A stretch of DNA of 64,000 nt, taken from Mycolicibacterium malmesburyense (GTDB lineage: Bacteria; Actinomycetota; Actinomycetes; Mycobacteriales; Mycobacteriaceae). The notes under the pieces were generated by a model. It was not told where the DNA came from and did not search any database. It saw nothing but the letters and a program-made list of their open reading frames with translations. Positions within the stretch are counted from its first letter, which is position 1. Each line of letters begins with the position of its first letter. Below, piece after piece: positions 8,849 through 18,053 of this stretch. The stretch covers positions 15,430-79,429 of the forward strand of contig NZ_CVTB01000099.1 of assembly GCF_001050015.1 (NCBI RefSeq), given 5' to 3'. The position numbers were made by a program, and so were the translations under genes.

Positions 8849-9862
8849 ATGTCGAGAATCGCCGCCGTGCTCACGTTGATCGGCCTGCTGTTGACCGGAT
8901 GTGTGTCGCGACAGGACAGCTCGGGTGCGCAGGAGGCGCCGGCCACGGTACCGCTGTCCGACCTCGCCGGACTGACGCTCAACGTCGGGGACCAGAAGGG
9001 CGGCACCGAGGCCCTGCTGCGGGCGTCGGGGGCCCTGGACAACCTGCCGTACCGAATCAGCTTCTCCACGTTCACCTCCGGGCCACCACAGATCGAGGCC
9101 GCCACCGCAGGCAAGATCGACTTCGCGATCACCGGTAACACACCGCCGATCTTCGGCGCGGCGTCCAACGCGAAGATCAAGGTGGTGTCGGCCTACGACG
9201 GCGGCGGATACGGAGATCAGCTGCTGGTGCACGCCGACGCGCCCGTTGGGCGGGTCGCGGACCTTCGGGGCAAGAGCATCGCGGTCGCCAAAGGCAGTTC
9301 GGCGCACGGCCATACGCTGGTGCAGCTCGACCGGGCCGGACTGAACGTGTCCGACGTCAAGCTGGTCTTCTTACAACCCGCCGATGCGCTGTCGGCCTTC
9401 ACCCAGCGCCGTGTCGATGTCTGGGCCATCTGGGATCCCTACACTGCGCAGGCGGAGGCGGACCTCGCGGTGCGCAGCATCGCCACGGCCACCGGTGTGA
9501 CCAACGGCGCGGGCTTCGGCATCGCCTCGGATGCCGCGCTGGCCGACCCGAAACGCAACACCGCACTGAGTGATCTGTTGCAGCGGTACGCCAAGGCCGT
9601 GCGGTGGGCCAACGACAACCGTGACACGTGGGCCGAGCGCTACGGCGAGGAAGTCGGCCTCCAGACCGCGGTCGCCGCGCTGGCGCAAGGACGCAGCCTG
9701 CGGCTGCCCACCGACCTGTCCGGGGAGTTGATCGCGTCGGAGCAGGAGATGGCCGACCTGTTCGCCAAGTCCCAACAAATAGCGGCCGCACCGGGTTTCG
9801 ACCACTGGGTCGACCGGCGCTACAGCGACGTGCTCAAGCCCCTGTACCTCGATCGCGATTAG
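8849..9862 (+). CDS. ssuA: sulfonate-binding lipoprotein
   Basis: The extracellular solute receptor of the operon. The signal peptide ends in lipobox L-L-T-G-C (Cys18 from ATG 8849), so it is membrane-anchored, as usual for Gram-positive-type binding proteins. The mature part is an NMT1/SsuA-like two-lobed domain: L-A-G-L-T-L-N-V-G-D near the start, then T-A-G-K-I-D-F-A-I-T-G and A-V-A-K-G-S-S-A-H. ATG 8849 has GAGGGGA six nt upstream; ATG 8828 is in frame but has no such site. ssuD follows after 7 bp. Confidence 0.88.
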   Translation: MSRIAAVLTLIGLLLTGCVSRQDSSGAQEAPATVPLSDLAGLTLNVGDQKGGTEALLRASGALDNLPYRISFSTFTSGPPQIEAATAGKIDFAITGNTPPIFGAASNAKIKVVSAYDGGGYGDQLLVHADAPVGRVADLRGKSIAVAKGSSAHGHTLVQLDRAGLNVSDVKLVFLQPADALSAFTQRRVDVWAIWDPYTAQAEADLAVRSIATATGVTNGAGFGIASDAALADPKRNTALSDLLQRYAKAVRWANDNRDTWAERYGEEVGLQTAVAALAQGRSLRLPTDLSGELIASEQEMADLFAKSQQIAAAPGFDHWVDRRYSDVLKPLYLDRD

Positions 9863-9869
9863 GAGCGAA

Positions 9870-10964
9870 ATGTCCTCGGCGAAATTCTTCTGGTTCCTGC
9901 CCACCGCGGGAGACAGCCGGTCCATCGTTGGTTCGTCGCATGCCTCGTCACAGCAGACGATGCCCGCCAACTACCGCCCGCCGACACGGCGCTACCTGGC
10001 CGAGGTGGCCCGCGCAGCCGACCGCCTTGGCTACGAAGGTGTCCTCACCCCGACCGGAACCTGGTGTGAGGACGCCTGGTTGACCGCATCGGCTCTATTG
10101 TCGGAGACGGAGCGGCTGAAGTTCCTCGTCGCGTTCCGGCCGGGGCTGACGCCGCCCACCCTCGCCGCCCAGCAGGCCGCGACGCTGCAGCGGTTCTCCG
10201 AGGGTCGAGTGCTGCTCAACATCGTCAGCGGCGGCGACGACGTCGAACAGCGCCGGTTCGGTGACTGGCTCGACCATGACCAGCGCTACGCGCGGACGGG
10301 AGAGTTCCTGCACATCGTCGATTCGATCTGGCGCCACGAGTCGCTGGACTTCGAGGGTGAGCACTACAGGGTCGCCGACGCGCGGGTGTCGGCTCCGCCA
10401 GTTCCGCTTCCGCAGATCTACTTCGGCGGGTCCTCACCGGCCGCGCTGCCGGTCGCCGCGCAGTACGTCGACGTGTACCTGACCTGGGGCGAGCCCCCGG
10501 CGGACGCGGCCGCGAAGATCGCGCGGGTGCGCGAACTCGCCGAAGAGCGCGGCCGCACCGTCCGGTTCGGAATCCGGCTGCACACCATCAGCCGCGACAC
10601 CTCGGCGGCGGCGTGGGCGGTGGCGAATGAGATGGTGTCGGATCTGAGCCCCGAGCAGATCGCCAAAGCCGCTGCAATGCACTCCAACTCGCAGTCCGAA
10701 GGCCAGCGGCGGATGACCGCGCTGCACGGCGGCCGGACGGACCGGCTCGAGATCTACCCGAACCTGTGGGCCGGCGTCGGATTGGTGCGCGGCGGCGCAG
10801 GCACGGCGCTGGTGGGCAGCCACCAAGAGGTGGCCGATCTGATCTACGAGTACTACTCGCTCGGCTTCGACGAGTTCATCCTGTCCGGCTACCCGCACCT
10901 GGAAGAGGCCTACTGGTTCGCCGAAGGCGTGCTGCCGCTGCTGAAGCAGAAGGGCGTCGCCTGA
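9870..10964 (+). CDS. ssuD: FMNH2-dependent alkanesulfonate monooxygenase
   Basis: A 364-aa bacterial-luciferase-like monooxygenase that cleaves alkanesulfonates to aldehyde and sulfite with FMNH2 and O2. Family hallmarks include K-F-F-W-F-L-P near the start, the W-C-E-D-A-W strand, L-L-N-I-V-S-G-G-D and I-Y-F-G-G-S-S. Length is normal for SsuD. AGGAG precedes ATG 9870, and the gene is the last of the ssu operon. No flavin reductase (SsuE) is visible next to it, so FMNH2 must come from elsewhere. It converges on the LppI-like lipoprotein gene with a 13-bp gap. Confidence 0.9.
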   Translation: MSSAKFFWFLPTAGDSRSIVGSSHASSQQTMPANYRPPTRRYLAEVARAADRLGYEGVLTPTGTWCEDAWLTASALLSETERLKFLVAFRPGLTPPTLAAQQAATLQRFSEGRVLLNIVSGGDDVEQRRFGDWLDHDQRYARTGEFLHIVDSIWRHESLDFEGEHYRVADARVSAPPVPLPQIYFGGSSPAALPVAAQYVDVYLTWGEPPADAAAKIARVRELAEERGRTVRFGIRLHTISRDTSAAAWAVANEMVSDLSPEQIAKAAAMHSNSQSEGQRRMTALHGGRTDRLEIYPNLWAGVGLVRGGAGTALVGSHQEVADLIYEYYSLGFDEFILSGYPHLEEAYWFAEGVLPLLKQKGVA

Positions 10965-10977
10965 CCCGTGCCCGCCG

Positions 10978-11652
10978 TCAGCAGCTGAACTTCTCGCCGG
11001 TCTGCGGGGGCGCGGTGGCCGGCTGCAGGCAGCCGAACGGTTCGATACCCGCGTCGCTGAAGCGGACGGCGGACTGGTAGGCGTAGTTGACGCAGAAGAG
11101 CCCGACCGTGTCGGTGCGGCAGCGGTAGTCGCCGAAGGAGAGCACCTGCCCGTACGGGAGCTCGGGTCCCTCTCCGGCGGTGAAGCGGCCGGGATCGCCG
11201 TGCACGGAGCCGACGATCACGTTGGTGCCGTCGAAGTCGACCCAGCCGCCCTTCCACTCGCCGTAGGCGTCGTCCGGCCGCGGCGGCGGGTTGACCAGGT
11301 CGACCAGGCAGGCCAGCGCGCCGTCGGCGTTCTGGCTGTCGGTCATGCAGTTGGTCTTGCCCGACGGTGTGGTGAACGCGACGTCCTCACCGAGATCCGT
11401 GGTCTGGCCGTCGCGCGTTGCCGAGTGGTACTGGGACGCGTCGGCGGGTTCACCGGCCTCGACCCAGGCCACCACGTCCCCGATCGGGGCGCCGGGCGCG
11501 GGCGGAGCGGTCGGCTTCGGTTTGGTCGTGCTCGGCGTCGTCGAACCCGCCGACGGGGACGGCGGAATCGGTTCGATCCGTTCAGCTTGTCCGCCCGTGG
11601 TCGACGAACACCCTGCTACCAGCACAGACGCGATCAGCACAGCCATTCGCAT
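10978..11652 (-). CDS. LppI-like lipoprotein
   Basis: This 224-aa lipoprotein has signal peptide M-R-M-A-V-L-I-A-S-V-L-V-A-G-C with lipidated Cys15. A Pro/Thr/Ser-rich linker follows (about 18-50), then a globular domain with several Cys residues (T-N-C-M-T-D, L-A-C-L-V-D, Y-R-C-R-T, L-F-C-V-N, F-G-C-L-Q, final Cys), likely disulfide-bonded outside the cell. Next to a LipT-type esterase it matches the M. tuberculosis lppI-lipT neighbourhood. ATG 11652 is chosen because the lipobox fits; a much longer open frame extends upstream but runs antisense through lipT. Function unknown. Confidence 0.75.
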   Translation of the reverse strand: MRMAVLIASVLVAGCSSTTGGQAERIEPIPPSPSAGSTTPSTTKPKPTAPPAPGAPIGDVVAWVEAGEPADASQYHSATRDGQTTDLGEDVAFTTPSGKTNCMTDSQNADGALACLVDLVNPPPRPDDAYGEWKGGWVDFDGTNVIVGSVHGDPGRFTAGEGPELPYGQVLSFGDYRCRTDTVGLFCVNYAYQSAVRFSDAGIEPFGCLQPATAPPQTGEKFSC

Positions 11653-11724
11653 ACCGGCCAGGCTAGCGGCCCGACACGCAATCCCTGACCAGGCGCGGCG
11701 GGAATCCATTGCTAACGTCGGGTG

Positions 11725-13233
11725 ATGCACGAACACACCGTCCGCGCGACCATCGCCTCCGGCACGATCGAGGGATTCACCCGCGACGGCGTGCACCGCT
11801 GGCGCGGGGTGCCCTACGCACGCCCGCCAGTGGGTCCGCTGCGTCTGCGCGCACCCCAGCCGGTCCAGCCGTGGCGCGGTGTGCGGTACTGCCACGGGTA
11901 CGGCAACTGCGCGCCTCAGCAACGCATGTACACGATGCTGGCGCCCGGCAAGTACCAGCCGATGAGCGAGGACTGCCTGACGCTCAACGTGGTGACCCCG
12001 AAGAAGCGGTCGGATACCGCGATGCCGGTGATGGTCTTCATCCACGGCGGCGGTTACTTCATGGGCACGTCCGCCACGCCGATCTACGACGGTGCGGCGC
12101 TGGCCCGCAAGGGCTGTGTGTACGTCTCGGTCAACTACCGCCTCGGCGCCCTGGGATGCCTGGACCTGTCGTCGTTGTCCAATCGGAACATCACCATCGA
12201 CGACAATTTGTATCTGCGCGATCTGGTGATGGCGCTGCGGTGGATACGCGACAACATCGCGGTGTTCGGCGGCGACCCGGACAACGTGACGATCTTCGGT
12301 GAGAGCGCCGGGGCGCACGCCGTGGCCACCCTGCTGGCCGTGCCCGCCGCCAAAGGCCTGTTCGCCAAGGCGATCTCGGAGAGTCCCGCCGCCGGGATGG
12401 TACGCACCCCAGAGGTGGCCGCACAGTACGCGACGAAGTTCGCCGCGCTGTTGGGCGCGGGGGAGGACGACGGCGCCGACACGGTGATGGCGGCCCGGCC
12501 GGCCGAGCTGGTGAGCGCGTTCGAACGGCTCATCAGACAGGGCCAGCGCGAGATGCTCGGCGCCTTTGCGGCCGGACCGACGAGCGGAACCGATTACCTG
12601 CCACTGGATCCGGTGGAGGCGATGCGTAGCGGTAAGGCGCACCGGGTCCCGCTCATCGTCGGGACGAACGCCGAGGAGGCCAACCTCTTCGGGCGCTTCC
12701 TCAAGCTGCTGCCGATGTCCGAACCGATGATCGAGCGGCTGCTCGCCGAGGCCGAACCCGAAGAGCGGGAACGCATCACCGCGGCGTATCCCGGCTATCC
12801 GGACCAGAAGGCGTGCGTCCAGTTCGGCGGCGACTTCGCGTTCGGCTCGGCCGCCTGGCAGATCGCCGAGGCGCACAGCCGCCACGCGCCGACCCACTTG
12901 TATCGCTACGACTACGCACCGCGCTCGTTGCGGTTGGCGGGACTGGGTGCCACGCACGCCACCGAACTGCTGGCCGTCTTCGACGTGTACCGCTCCGGGT
13001 TCGGGCGTCTGCTCACCGCCGTCGGCGACCGGCGAAAAACCCTGCGTGTCAGCGACGACATTCAGCGTCGCTGGCGCGAATTCGCCCGCACCGGGGTACC
13101 CGGCGACGACTGGCCCACCTACACCAGCGCGGACCGTGCTGTGCGAGTCTTCGATCACCGCCCGCGGATCGAGTTCGACCCGCACGCCGCCCGCAGGGAG
13201 GCGTGGGAGAGCTTCTCGCTGGTCTCGCGTTAA
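11725..13233 (+). CDS. lipT: type-B carboxylesterase (LipT-like)
   Basis: A carboxylesterase/lipase of about 502 aa. It shows the type-B opening W-R-G-V-P-Y-A-R-P-P-V-G, the E-D-C-L-T-L-N-V strand, oxyanion H-G-G-G-Y-F and the nucleophile elbow G-E-S-A-G-A (Ser194 from ATG 11725). The acid and His are probably in N-A-E-E-A-N and G-A-T-H-A-T-E-L. There is no signal peptide, so it is probably cytoplasmic. GTG 11722 directly before ATG 11725 is an alternative start. It diverges from the lppI-like gene (72 bp apart). Substrate unknown; short-chain ester hydrolysis is the family expectation. Confidence 0.88.
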   Translation: MHEHTVRATIASGTIEGFTRDGVHRWRGVPYARPPVGPLRLRAPQPVQPWRGVRYCHGYGNCAPQQRMYTMLAPGKYQPMSEDCLTLNVVTPKKRSDTAMPVMVFIHGGGYFMGTSATPIYDGAALARKGCVYVSVNYRLGALGCLDLSSLSNRNITIDDNLYLRDLVMALRWIRDNIAVFGGDPDNVTIFGESAGAHAVATLLAVPAAKGLFAKAISESPAAGMVRTPEVAAQYATKFAALLGAGEDDGADTVMAARPAELVSAFERLIRQGQREMLGAFAAGPTSGTDYLPLDPVEAMRSGKAHRVPLIVGTNAEEANLFGRFLKLLPMSEPMIERLLAEAEPEERERITAAYPGYPDQKACVQFGGDFAFGSAAWQIAEAHSRHAPTHLYRYDYAPRSLRLAGLGATHATELLAVFDVYRSGFGRLLTAVGDRRKTLRVSDDIQRRWREFARTGVPGDDWPTYTSADRAVRVFDHRPRIEFDPHAARREAWESFSLVSR

Positions 13234-13273
13234 CGGTGGCGCCGCCACCCGACATGTCACACGGAGGTGACGA

Positions 13274-15229
13274 GTGCCCACCATCAACGTCGTCGAGCGC
13301 CCCGCCGAACTGAGCGCCGAGTGGCTGTCGTCGTCGATCGGCTCGCCGGTCGCCGACTTCTCCTATGAGCGCATCGGCACCGGGCAGATGAGCGAGTGCT
13401 ACCGCGTCGCGTTGGCATACGAGGGTGACGACGCCGGCCCCGCGACGGTCGTGCTCAAGGTGGCGGCCACCGATCCGGTGAGCAGGCAGACCGGACTGGC
13501 GCTGGGCCTCTACGAACGTGAGGTGCGGTTCTACACCGACATCGCGCCGCGGATCGGGGGACCGGTGGCGCCGTGCTTCTCGTCGGCGTTCAACCCCGAG
13601 ACCGGTGCCTTCCACCTGTTGCTCGGCGACGCCGGACCCGCGACCGTCGGCGACGAACTCCGCGGTGCCACAGCCGAACAGGCGATGCTGGCGCTGTCCG
13701 AACTCGGCCGGCTGCACGGGCCGCTGCTCGGCGACCCCGCGGCCGCTAGCGCCGAGTGGCTGAACCGGGAGGCACCGGTGAACCAGGCACTCATCGCCGG
13801 GTTGTACGCCGGGTTCGCCGAACGCTACGGCGACAAGATCGCGCCCGCGCACCGCGAGGTATGTGAGCGCCTGGTCGCGAGTTTCGACGCCTATCTGGAA
13901 GCCGAGTCGGCGCCCGACCGGGTCAAGGGGCTCGTGCACGGCGACTACCGCCTCGACAACATGCTGTTCGGGCTGCCCGGCGCCGATCGCCCGCTGACCG
14001 TCGTCGACTGGCAGACAGTGACCTGGGGACCGGCGATGACGGATGTCGCGTACTTCATGGGCTGCGCGCTACCCGTCGAGGTGCGCCGGGAGCACTACGA
14101 CGCGCTGCTGACCGCCTACCACGAAGCGCTCGGCCCCGACGCGCCGCTCACCATCGGCGACGTGCGCGACGGGGTGCGCAGGCAGACCTTCGCCGGGGTG
14201 ATGATGGCCATCATCTCGTCGATGCTCGTCGAGCGCACGGAACGTGGCGACGAGATGTTCATGACGATGCTGCAACGCCATTGCGAGCACGTGCTCGACG
14301 TCGACGCCCTGAGCGCGTTACCGGAACCCACTGCGCCCGAAGCCCTTACGCCGACCGCCGAGGATGACGGCGAGCACCCGCCCGGTGACGAGCCGCTGTG
14401 GAACGAGAGTTGGTACTTCGATTTCGTCGACCTCGAACAGGAGGTCGGCGGCTGGGTCCGTCTCGGCCTGTACCCGAACCTGGACAAGAAGTGGCTCAAC
14501 GGCCTGGTGTGCGGGCCCGGCATGCCGACCTACGCGCTGCTCGACTTCGAGGGCACCGGCGACATCGAGCTGACCCTCACAGCCACCGAACCGCTCAAGA
14601 CCTATCGCGTCACGATGCGGGGTCGCGGCCAGGCGTACGACGATCCGGCCGCCTTGCTGCGCAACGAATCCGGACGGCCCGTCGACGTGTCGATGGAACT
14701 CGACTACACCACCGTGGGTACGCCGTATCTGTACCGGGTGACCCCGCGCTACGAGATCCCGTGCACGGTGTCGGGAACGGTGACGGTCGACGGTCGTGAG
14801 TTCACGTTCACCGATGTTCCGGGCCAGCGCGATCACTCGTGGGGTGTGCGCGACTGGTGGGCGATGGACTGGGTGTGGAGCGCGCTGCACCTCGACGACG
14901 GAACCCATCTGCACGGCGTCGACATCCGCATCCCCGGCGCCCCTCCGCTCGGCATCGGCTACGTGCAGACGGCGGGTGAACCGCTGATCGAGCTGCAGGC
15001 CGTGACGGCGCGAGAGACGTTCGCCGACAACGCGTTACCCGTCGATACCACGCTGACGCTGACACCCGGTGACGTGACCGCCACCGCCGAGGTGCGCGCC
15101 CACGCGCCGGTGCTGCTGACCTCGCCCGACGGCCGGGTCAGCCACTTCCCGCGGGCCTGGGCGACGGTCACCACGGCCGACGGCCGCAAGGGCGTGGGCT
15201 GGCTGGAGTGGAACCGCAACCAGGGCTAG
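13274..15229 (+). CDS. APH-type phosphotransferase fused to a DUF7064/7065-like domain
   Basis: This 651-aa protein joins two parts. Residues ~1-340 form an aminoglycoside-phosphotransferase-like kinase with catalytic Asp224 in H-G-D-Y-R-L-D-N-M and the metal-binding Asp245 in V-V-D-W-Q. After an acidic Pro-rich linker (~345-375), residues ~380-651 form a beta-rich domain ([19 protein letters not shown]) like that in DUF7064/7065 proteins. Relatives of the first part (FadE36-like) phosphorylate small metabolites; the joint reaction is unknown. GTG 13274 has GGAGGTGA upstream. Its stop overlaps the convergent ynfA stop by 4 bp. Confidence 0.8.
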   Translation: MPTINVVERPAELSAEWLSSSIGSPVADFSYERIGTGQMSECYRVALAYEGDDAGPATVVLKVAATDPVSRQTGLALGLYEREVRFYTDIAPRIGGPVAPCFSSAFNPETGAFHLLLGDAGPATVGDELRGATAEQAMLALSELGRLHGPLLGDPAAASAEWLNREAPVNQALIAGLYAGFAERYGDKIAPAHREVCERLVASFDAYLEAESAPDRVKGLVHGDYRLDNMLFGLPGADRPLTVVDWQTVTWGPAMTDVAYFMGCALPVEVRREHYDALLTAYHEALGPDAPLTIGDVRDGVRRQTFAGVMMAIISSMLVERTERGDEMFMTMLQRHCEHVLDVDALSALPEPTAPEALTPTAEDDGEHPPGDEPLWNESWYFDFVDLEQEVGGWVRLGLYPNLDKKWLNGLVCGPGMPTYALLDFEGTGDIELTLTATEPLKTYRVTMRGRGQAYDDPAALLRNESGRPVDVSMELDYTTVGTPYLYRVTPRYEIPCTVSGTVTVDGREFTFTDVPGQRDHSWGVRDWWAMDWVWSALHLDDGTHLHGVDIRIPGAPPLGIGYVQTAGEPLIELQAVTARETFADNALPVDTTLTLTPGDVTATAEVRAHAPVLLTSPDGRVSHFPRAWATVTTADGRKGVGWLEWNRNQG

Positions 15230-15555
15230 CGAGGCGCGTACATGATCAGCCCGACGCCGGCCAGACAGATCAACGCACCGGCGACGTCCCAGCGGTCGGG
15301 CCGGAAACCGTCGGCGACCATGCCCCACGCGAGTGAGCCGGCGATGAAGACACCGCCGTACGCCGCCAGCACCCGGCCGAAGTGGGCGTCGGGCTGGAAC
15401 GCGGCGACGAAACCGTAAGCGCCGAGCGCCATCACGCCCGCACCGATCCACCACCAGCCGCGGTGCTCGCGCACGCCCTGCCACACCAGCCACGCGCCGC
15501 CGATCTCCAGCAGTGCGGCCAGGACGAACAACATAACCGACTTGAGCACCATCAC
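15226..15555 (-). CDS. YnfA/UPF0060 family small membrane protein
   Basis: A 109-aa protein with four hydrophobic segments (about 5-24, 33-52, 62-78 and 88-106). It has YnfA family features: [22 protein letters not shown] and [11 protein letters not shown]. The family belongs to the drug/metabolite-transporter superfamily and resembles small multidrug-resistance pumps, so a homodimeric efflux role is possible but not shown. The start is ATG 15555 or the adjacent ATG. Repeat family 1 copy B lies just upstream, at 15569-15632. Confidence 0.85.
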   Translation of the reverse strand: MMVLKSVMLFVLAALLEIGGAWLVWQGVREHRGWWWIGAGVMALGAYGFVAAFQPDAHFGRVLAAYGGVFIAGSLAWGMVADGFRPDRWDVAGALICLAGVGLIMYAPR

Positions 15556-15568
15556 GTCACTCAGCGTG

Positions 15569-15632
15569 CCGCGAGCGACCGCGAAATGAGGTCATGCCGC
15601 GGCGTGTCGCGTACAAACACGCAATGCTCGCG
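15569..15632. repeat. dispersed palindromic repeat, family 1, copy B
   Basis: This ~64-bp element is the second member of the family at 5472-5540, in inverted orientation. It begins CCGCGAGCGACCGC, has the core CGGCGTGTCGC and CAAACACG, and ends GCTCGCG. The outer arms CGCGAGC/GCTCGCG pair over 7 bp. It lies between the ynfA start and the stop of the SCO6745-family gene, so here it may end transcription of the latter. Confidence 0.75.
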
Positions 15633-15648
15633 CACAGAGCCAAGGCGC

Positions 15649-16557
15649 CTAGGCGAGGTGGGCGCTGTCGTCGTCGAGGTCGTCGCGATTCAGGCCCATC
15701 GGCGTCGCGGCCGGGATATCGCCGCCGGTGACCACCTTGCGGGTGATCGGCGTCAAGGCGCGGAACAGACTCTCGATCTCGTCGTCGCTCGACGCGTCGA
15801 GCACCGGCAGCGCCAACCGGTCGGTGCTGTCCTCGATCAGCTGTTTGAGGTCGCGGCCGGCGTCGGTGAGGACGTCGCCGTCGAGCAGCCCGCGCGCGGC
15901 GAGCCGCGACCGGTAGGTCTCCCACTGCTCGTCGTCATAGTCGCGGCTGCGCATGATCATCTCCTTGGGCACGCGGCCCGCCGCGGCGTGCAGGACGTTG
16001 CTCTCGCGGCCGGAGATTCCGTGGCTGATGAGAACCGCGATGTGACCGTCGCCGCGCTGTTCCCGCAGCAGGGTGGCCGCGTGCCACAACTTGGCCAAGG
16101 GTTCCTCGGGCCAGGGCAGCGCCGCGTTGGCGGCGAACAACGGCCGGCCGTCCAGCGTGGCAAAGCGTGCCGCCTTGGCCAGCAGGTCCGCCGCGGTTGC
16201 GACATCGTCGCCGCTCCCGACGCCGTACCGCTCGAGCGCCGCCACGGCGGACTCCGATCGCACGCGCAGCGCGTCGGCCGGGGTAGCGACGTCCCACGCG
16301 GCGGGAAGGGCCTTGGCCACGCGATGCGGTGCGAAGTTGTAAAACGCCGCCGTCACCACTTCCGGCGGCACCTGACCGAGCGGTGCCGACCTGGCGGCGA
16401 AGTAGCCCATCCAGAAGCCCTTGTAACCAAGGGTATCGAGGGCTGTGCGGGCTTCGGGGGCGAAGTAGGTGACGGCGTGCACGGGTTCGAGTCGATCGAA
16501 GAATCGGCGCGCCAACGACGGTTGCCTGTCCACGTCGGCAGTTAACCACCCAGGCAT
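15649..16557 (-). CDS. SCO6745/SalK family protein
   Basis: A 302-aa, mostly helical protein with the SCO6745-family pattern: R-R-F-F-D-R-L-E-P-V-H-A-V-T-Y-F at residues ~17-32, G-F-W-M-G-Y-F-A-A-R, then A-N-A-A-L-P-W-P and L-W-H-A-A-T-L-L-R-E-Q-R-G-D-G-H. It ends in a winged-helix-like region (R-L-A-A-R-G-L-L-D-G-D). The family includes Streptomyces SalK-type proteins; its molecular function is not established. ATG 16557 is the only sensible start. The gntR-type regulator gene ends 35 bp upstream on the same strand, so co-transcription is possible but unproven. Confidence 0.7.
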   Translation of the reverse strand: MPGWLTADVDRQPSLARRFFDRLEPVHAVTYFAPEARTALDTLGYKGFWMGYFAARSAPLGQVPPEVVTAAFYNFAPHRVAKALPAAWDVATPADALRVRSESAVAALERYGVGSGDDVATAADLLAKAARFATLDGRPLFAANAALPWPEEPLAKLWHAATLLREQRGDGHIAVLISHGISGRESNVLHAAAGRVPKEMIMRSRDYDDEQWETYRSRLAARGLLDGDVLTDAGRDLKQLIEDSTDRLALPVLDASSDDEIESLFRALTPITRKVVTGGDIPAATPMGLNRDDLDDDSAHLA

Positions 16558-16592
16558 GGGCCCGCTCGCCGGGGTCCCGTCCCGCGCGGCGG

Positions 16593-17306
16593 TCAGTGCC
16601 CCCGATCGTTCCCGGACACCGCCGAACTGGCCTCGTCGATGATCGCCCGCATGGCCTGTTCGGCCGCGGCCTCATCGCGCATCCTGATCGCGCGGGCCAC
16701 CTCGTCGTGCAGGTTGATCGCGGCCGGGTTCGGGGTCGCGGGCATCATCCCGTGGTGCGTTCGACCGGCGAGCACCTCGGCGACCACGCCGTCCAGTGCG
16801 CGGAACATCTCGTTTCCGCTGGCCTCCAGCATGGTTCGGTGGAAGAGCTTGTCGGCTTCCAGGTAGGCCTCGAGGTCCCCGGAACGGCCGTGCACGACCA
16901 TGTCGGAGACGGCGGCCGCCATCGCGCGGCACTGGTCGGGGTCGGCCCGCCGCGCGGCCAGGGCCGCCGCCGCCGGCTCGAAACCCCGGCGCAACTCGGA
17001 AAGCGAAAGGAGCTGGGCCGCACGGTCGCCGGCCTCCAGCCGCCAGCGAATCAGCCTGGGGTCGAACACGTTCCACTTCTCGGAAGGTTGGACCGTGATG
17101 CCGACCCGGCGTCGCGATTCCACCATGCCCATCGACTCGAGCACCCGGATCGCCTCGCGTGCGACGCTGCGGGACAACCCGTGTCGCGCGCTCACGCCGT
17201 CCAGCGTCAGCACCTGGCCGGCTTTATACTCACCGGAGACGATCGCCGTGCCCAGCGAATTGAGCAGGTTGCCGTGCAGTGCGCCGACGATGGGTTGAGA
17301 CGACAC
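16593..17306 (-). CDS. gntR: FadR-subfamily GntR regulator, probably of gluconate genes
   Basis: The 237-aa regulator has an N-terminal winged helix (about 10-75), with recognition region D-G-V-S-A-R-H-G-L-S-R-S-V-A-R-E-A-I-R-V-L. The C-terminal FCD all-helical effector domain carries the metal/ligand residues typical of FadR proteins (D-K-L-F-H-R-T-M, L-H-D-E-V-A-R-A-I). It is divergent from gntK and gntP, so it most likely represses them until gluconate or a phosphorylated derivative binds. GTG 17306 is the chosen start. An inverted repeat lies 12 nt upstream at 17318-17334. Confidence 0.85.
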   Translation of the reverse strand: MSSQPIVGALHGNLLNSLGTAIVSGEYKAGQVLTLDGVSARHGLSRSVAREAIRVLESMGMVESRRRVGITVQPSEKWNVFDPRLIRWRLEAGDRAAQLLSLSELRRGFEPAAAALAARRADPDQCRAMAAAVSDMVVHGRSGDLEAYLEADKLFHRTMLEASGNEMFRALDGVVAEVLAGRTHHGMMPATPNPAAINLHDEVARAIRMRDEAAAEQAMRAIIDEASSAVSGNDRGH

Positions 17307-17317
17307 CGATACATCTT

Positions 17318-17334
17318 TTCATACGGTCGATGAA
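17318..17334. promoter_or_regulatory. candidate GntR operator
   Basis: TTCAT (17318-17322) and ATGAA (17330-17334) are complementary 5-bp arms around ACGGTCG in the gntR-gntK divergent region. A second AT-rich near-palindrome (ATATTGCAATCGTAT) follows around 17373-17387. The site is just upstream of gntR, suited to autoregulation. It was found by eye only. Confidence 0.35.
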
Positions 17335-17430
17335 CCGGTCTAAAGACATATCAATGCGTGATGATATTGCAATCGTATGACTATTACGGCATGCTGTGTG
17401 ATGCCAAACACAACTGGGTAGGTGGAGGAA

Positions 17431-17949
17431 ATGGCGTCTCCAATCGTCGTCATGGGCGTTTCGGGCTCGGGCAAGTCGACCGTGGGCGCCGCTCTCGCGC
17501 AGCGTCTTCGCGTACCCTTCGCCGACGCCGACGACTTCCATCCGCCCGCGAACATCGCGAAGATGACGGCCGGCGAGGCGCTCAACGACGACGATCGCTA
17601 TCCCTGGTTGGAAGCGATTGGCGAGTGGTTGGCCGAACGCTGTGCGACCGGCGGCGTGATGAGTTGTTCGGCTCTGAAACGCAAGTATCGCGATCAGTTG
17701 AGGCGACACTGTCCCGAGACGGAGCTGCTGCATCTGGTCGGCACCCCGGAAGTCATCGGCAGGCGTCAGGCCAGCCGTCCCGGCCACTTCATGCCGGCGT
17801 CGCTGCTGGCCTCCCAATTCGACACGCTCGAACCGCTCGATCCCGATGAGCACGGCATCGACATCGATGTCGACCAAAGCATCGACGCCATCGTCGAAAG
17901 CTACGTCTCCGCAAGGGGTTCGGACTCGACAAATCGGCAAGACGCGTGA
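17431..17949 (+). CDS. gntK: gluconokinase
   Basis: GntK phosphorylates D-gluconate to 6-phosphogluconate for the pentose-phosphate pathway. This 172-aa P-loop kinase has G-V-S-G-S-G-K-S-T at residues ~9-17, the A-D-A-D-D-F-H-P-P-A-N substrate loop, S-C-S-A-L-K-R-K-Y-R-D and the lid S-R-P-G-H-F-M-P, all GntK features. ATG 17431 follows a GGTGGAGGAA ribosome-binding site; the in-frame GTG 17422 lies inside that site. gntP follows after 104 bp, and the regulator gene diverges. Confidence 0.93.
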   Translation: MASPIVVMGVSGSGKSTVGAALAQRLRVPFADADDFHPPANIAKMTAGEALNDDDRYPWLEAIGEWLAERCATGGVMSCSALKRKYRDQLRRHCPETELLHLVGTPEVIGRRQASRPGHFMPASLLASQFDTLEPLDPDEHGIDIDVDQSIDAIVESYVSARGSDSTNRQDA

Positions 17950-18053
17950 CCGGCACCCCGGCCAGCCCGGATCCGTCGCCGGCGAAGCACTTCGACCACC
18001 ACCTGCAAGCCTGAGACGTCCGGAGATCCCGGCGCTGACAGTTCGGAGGCCTG

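Noticed and set aside
7505..9313. A 602-codon minus-strand frame antisense to ssuC, ssuB and ssuA
   Set aside because: No recognisable domain, Arg/Gln-rich composition, and opposite to three well-supported genes. Long antisense frames are common at this GC content.
11653..13287. N-terminal extension of the LppI-like frame (769 codons in total)
   Set aside because: The extension is antisense to lipT and would bury the lipoprotein signal peptide. The lipobox requires a start near 11652.
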